Under the pieces are notes generated by a model that did not search any database, had not been told where the DNA came from, and worked only from the letters and a program-made list of their open reading frames with translations. A DNA stretch of 64,000 nucleotides, taken from Microbacterium luteum. GTDB lineage: Bacteria; Actinomycetota; Actinomycetes; Actinomycetales; Microbacteriaceae. The position numbers and the translations under genes are program-made. Shown here in pieces: positions 63,056 to 64,000 of this stretch. The DNA lies in assembly GCF_015277875.1 (NCBI RefSeq), contig NZ_CP063814.1, positions 3,038,001 through 3,102,000 on the forward strand, written 5' to 3'. Within the stretch, counting starts at the first letter, position 1, and each line of letters begins with the position of its first letter.

Positions 63056-63892
63056 ATGAGCACGGGGCGGATCGCCTTCCTCGATGTCGACGGCACGATC
63101 CTCGACCACGGCCGCACCGTCGCCGCCTCGACCGTCGACGCCGTGCGCGCCGCCCGCGCGGCGGGGCATCTCGTGTATCTGTGCACGGGGCGGTCGGCCG
63201 GCGACATCCATCCCGACGTCGCCGCGATCGGCTTCGACGGCGCGATCACGAACGGCGGCTCCTATGCCACCAGCGGCGATGACGTCGTGGTCGCCCGCCC
63301 CATGCCACGGGGTGCGGTCGATCGTCTGCAGACGTGGTTCACCGAGGCCGGCGTTCCGTACTTCCTGCAGACGAACCACGGCGTGTACGCCTCGGCGCAC
63401 GTGCGTGAGATGATCGCCGCCTTCGTCTCGCGGTGGCAGGGCGCGCACTCGGGCGACGAGCCGCAGACGTCACCCCAGCGACCGCCGCGATTCGGCGACC
63501 TCGCCGAGGTCGATCTCGGCACCATCGCGAAGGCGGTCTTCGTGAGCGACGATCCAGCCACCGTCGACCGGGCGACCGCGGCGCTCGGCGACCGCTTCCA
63601 CGTGGTGGCCGGAAGCATGCCGCTGCCGGGCGGCACCAACGGGGAGATCGGGATGCTCGGCGTCACCAAGGGCTCCGCCATCGAGACGGTGCTCGAGCAC
63701 CTCGGCCTCCGTCGCGACGACGCGATCGGCGTCGGCGACAGCTGGAACGACGTCGAGATGTTCCAGGCGTGCGGCACCGGCATCGCGATGGGGAACGCGC
63801 CCAACGAGCTGAAGGCCCTCGCCGACGATGTGACCACGAGCGTGTCCGCCGACGGTGTGGCAAATGCCTTCCGCCGCCACGGCCTCATCTGA
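63056..63892 (+). CDS. HAD-superfamily phosphatase, Cof type
   Basis: A 278-residue sugar-phosphate phosphatase-like protein. Motif I is [14 protein letters not shown] (nucleophile Asp10), motif II STGR-like LCTGRSAGD, motif III includes the Lys of [14 protein letters not shown] and motif [23 protein letters not shown] type IIB cap occupies about residues 85-185. Substrate unknown; such enzymes dephosphorylate sugar phosphates or flavin/PLP phosphates. ATG 63056 after GGGAGAACG. Confidence 0.92.
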   Translation: MSTGRIAFLDVDGTILDHGRTVAASTVDAVRAARAAGHLVYLCTGRSAGDIHPDVAAIGFDGAITNGGSYATSGDDVVVARPMPRGAVDRLQTWFTEAGVPYFLQTNHGVYASAHVREMIAAFVSRWQGAHSGDEPQTSPQRPPRFGDLAEVDLGTIAKAVFVSDDPATVDRATAALGDRFHVVAGSMPLPGGTNGEIGMLGVTKGSAIETVLEHLGLRRDDAIGVGDSWNDVEMFQACGTGIAMGNAPNELKALADDVTTSVSADGVANAFRRHGLI

Positions 63893-63960
63893 CGCGGGCC
63901 CGCGCGCCGCGCATCCGCACCGCCCCGCACCGCCCCGCCCGCACCGCCCCCGCATCACAC

Positions 63961-64000
63961 CGAGAAACGCGGTTCGCCGCGAGAAACCACGCATCGCGGC
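63961..64000. repeat. Possible left half of another nested palindromic element at the window edge
   Basis: CGAGAAACGCGG (63961-63972) and CGCGAGAAACCACG (63978-63991) share the motif CGAGAAAC in direct orientation, as do the first two arms of families A, C and F. The element lies 68 bp after the HAD gene. The matching inverted arms would fall beyond base 64000, so this is a prediction. Confidence 0.4.

Noticed and set aside
60129..63059. A 976-codon plus-strand open frame
   Set aside because: Antisense to the UbiB-like and rlmN genes with clear motifs; composition is typical of shadow frames.
1..64000. rRNA, tRNA or prophage genes
   Set aside because: No tRNA-like cloverleaf, rRNA segment, integrase or structural phage protein was recognised; attachment sites were not seen.

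Overview
The window is high-GC DNA with dense gene packing, many ATGA/GTGA stop-start overlaps and GTG starts. Gene content (actinobacterial-type transketolase, a stand-alone F420:glutamyl ligase, an alditol oxidase, a LAXTG-type wall-anchored nucleotidase) points to an actinobacterium, most likely Microbacteriaceae such as Microbacterium. This is inferred from content, not a database match. About 53 protein genes or remnants are supported. I see no rRNA, tRNA or CRISPR array.

1-7300: an IS1380-type transposase cut by the left edge, then an L-rhamnose operon (mutarotase, isomerase, an alpha/beta hydrolase, a fused rhamnulose-1-P aldolase/lactaldehyde dehydrogenase, rhamnulokinase) behind a palindromic LacI-like operator. 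7399-20071: a polyol locus. Nine minus-strand genes encode a zinc dehydrogenase, a ribose-type ABC importer with a DUF2291 protein, a DhaK-DhaL type kinase, RpiB-like and TIM-like isomerases and a DeoR regulator. This set matches the known tetritol (erythritol/threitol) route to D-erythrose-4-phosphate. Divergent from it are a transketolase gene, which could consume erythrose-4-P but carries a one-base deletion, and a second polyol dehydrogenase. A scrap of a MalG-type permease and a LacI gene follow.

21600-35640: a small CxxC protein, the transglutaminase/alpha-E/ATP-grasp triad, a membrane-tethered molybdopterin oxidoreductase, an arginine/ornithine pair (amidinohydrolase, RocD), an FAD alditol oxidase, PutA and a thioesterase. 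35830-44500: GNAT, CofE/FbiB-like ligase, a DUF4097 protein with a two-component system, a cytochrome b561-type membrane protein with an odd repetitive N-terminus, EtfA/EtfB and a MarR regulator. 44590-57300: valine-type catabolism (acyl-CoA dehydrogenase, hydroxyisobutyrate dehydrogenase, enoyl-CoA hydratase), a 1273-residue cell-wall nucleotidase with a possible PHO box, a thiolase and the methylcitrate operon with its GntR regulator and a perfect 24-bp operator. 57450-63892: RNase H, Nudix, aldo/keto reductase, UbiB-like kinase, RlmN and a HAD phosphatase.

The most unusual theme is a set of short interspersed elements. At least three sequence-unrelated families (A, C, F) share one design of about 65-75 bp: a motif, a variant of the same motif, then both in reverse complement. 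They occupy all five convergent gene junctions of at least 98 bp. Families B, D and E are related palindromic repeats, and B and D copies are read through as protein sequence. Two single genes (alditol oxidase and a 116-residue hypothetical) are each bracketed by same-orientation A copies.
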